Translations under genes and position numbers: made by a program | The notes under the pieces: generated by a model | Told to the model about the DNA's origin: nothing | The model's database searches: none | What the model saw: the letters and a program-made list of their open reading frames with translations, nothing else | Shown: piece after piece, positions 63,760 through 64,000 of the stretch | Layout: each line of letters starts with the position of its first letter | How positions within the stretch are numbered: position 1 is the first letter of the stretch | Assembly (NCBI RefSeq): GCF_001625305.1 | Contig: NW_017802713.1 | Span: forward strand, 1,795,952 to 1,859,951 | Direction of reading: 5' to 3' | Source: Branchiostoma belcheri | Lineage: Eukaryota > Chordata > Leptocardii > Amphioxiformes > Branchiostomatidae | Length of the DNA stretch: 64,000 bases

Positions 63760-64000
63760 AGCCGCCGCCTACCTTTCAGCCATCTCACCTTTCTTAAGTA
63801 GGAATGGGGTATCTCTGCCGCCATCTTGTTTCCCAGCATGCAACAGCAGCATCTGAGTTGTTGTATCGATCCGCCATCTTGCATTTCTGCCTGTTTTAAA
63901 AAAAAAGTTGAAGGAAAGTTCTCGAATGCGACTGTTAGGTTGGCTTCAATTGTGTGTACATGCCTACCACTGTCACGTTGTTGGAATAATGTTTTAAGAG

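Overview
The window looks like invertebrate deuterostome genomic DNA, most likely amphioxus (Branchiostoma). This is inferred from the small-exon, GT-AG gene structures, the near-vertebrate protein sequences, and the very dense mix of foldback MITEs, tRNA-derived SINEs, non-LTR retrotransposon tails and 130-190 bp tandem arrays. No species-specific marker was checked. Exons were joined by hand from splice sites, reading phase and family knowledge.

Layout. From 1 to about 12 kb there is no confidently identified gene: MITEs, a LINE 3' end, and a GC-rich stretch (7.3-8.7 kb) with one possible minus-strand first exon. From 12.3 to 22.5 kb (+) lies a complete 12-exon phosphatidylserine synthase 1 gene (PTDSS1, 466 aa). 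A MITE ends 58 bp before its ATG, several repeats sit in its introns and a hAT-like foldback lies in its 3' UTR. From 22.6 to 24.5 kb are a TIR element, two tRNA-derived SINEs and an inverted minisatellite. From 27.1 down to 24.55 kb (-) lies a two-coding-exon class A GPCR (about 390 aa, orphan) with foldback elements in its intron. From 27.7 to 31.4 kb are a 7-unit tandem array and further repeats. From about 32.2 to 35.1 kb (+) lies a 3-coding-exon, four-EF-hand Ca2+-binding protein (141 aa) with a plausible TATA promoter and 5' UTR exon. From 35.8 to 58.5 kb there are LINE remnants, SINEs, MITEs, three more tandem arrays and two possible orphan promoter/first-exon sites, but no recognised protein gene. 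From 58.8 to 63.8 kb (+) lies a calmodulin-like gene.

The most interesting structure is that calmodulin-like gene. The exon for EF-hand 2 and the central linker is present in three tandem, full-length, in-frame versions (135 nt each, all phase 0). The last exon is present in two versions with different C-termini. Each combination of one version of each would give a calmodulin-length protein (149 or 151 aa), so up to six calmodulins could come from one locus. The second and third versions are only 51 nt apart, which may enforce mutually exclusive splicing. Two repeats carrying E-box, TCTCGCGAGA and inverted CCAAT motifs lie in or beside both EF-hand genes, and several repeats carry hammerhead-like RNA cores.
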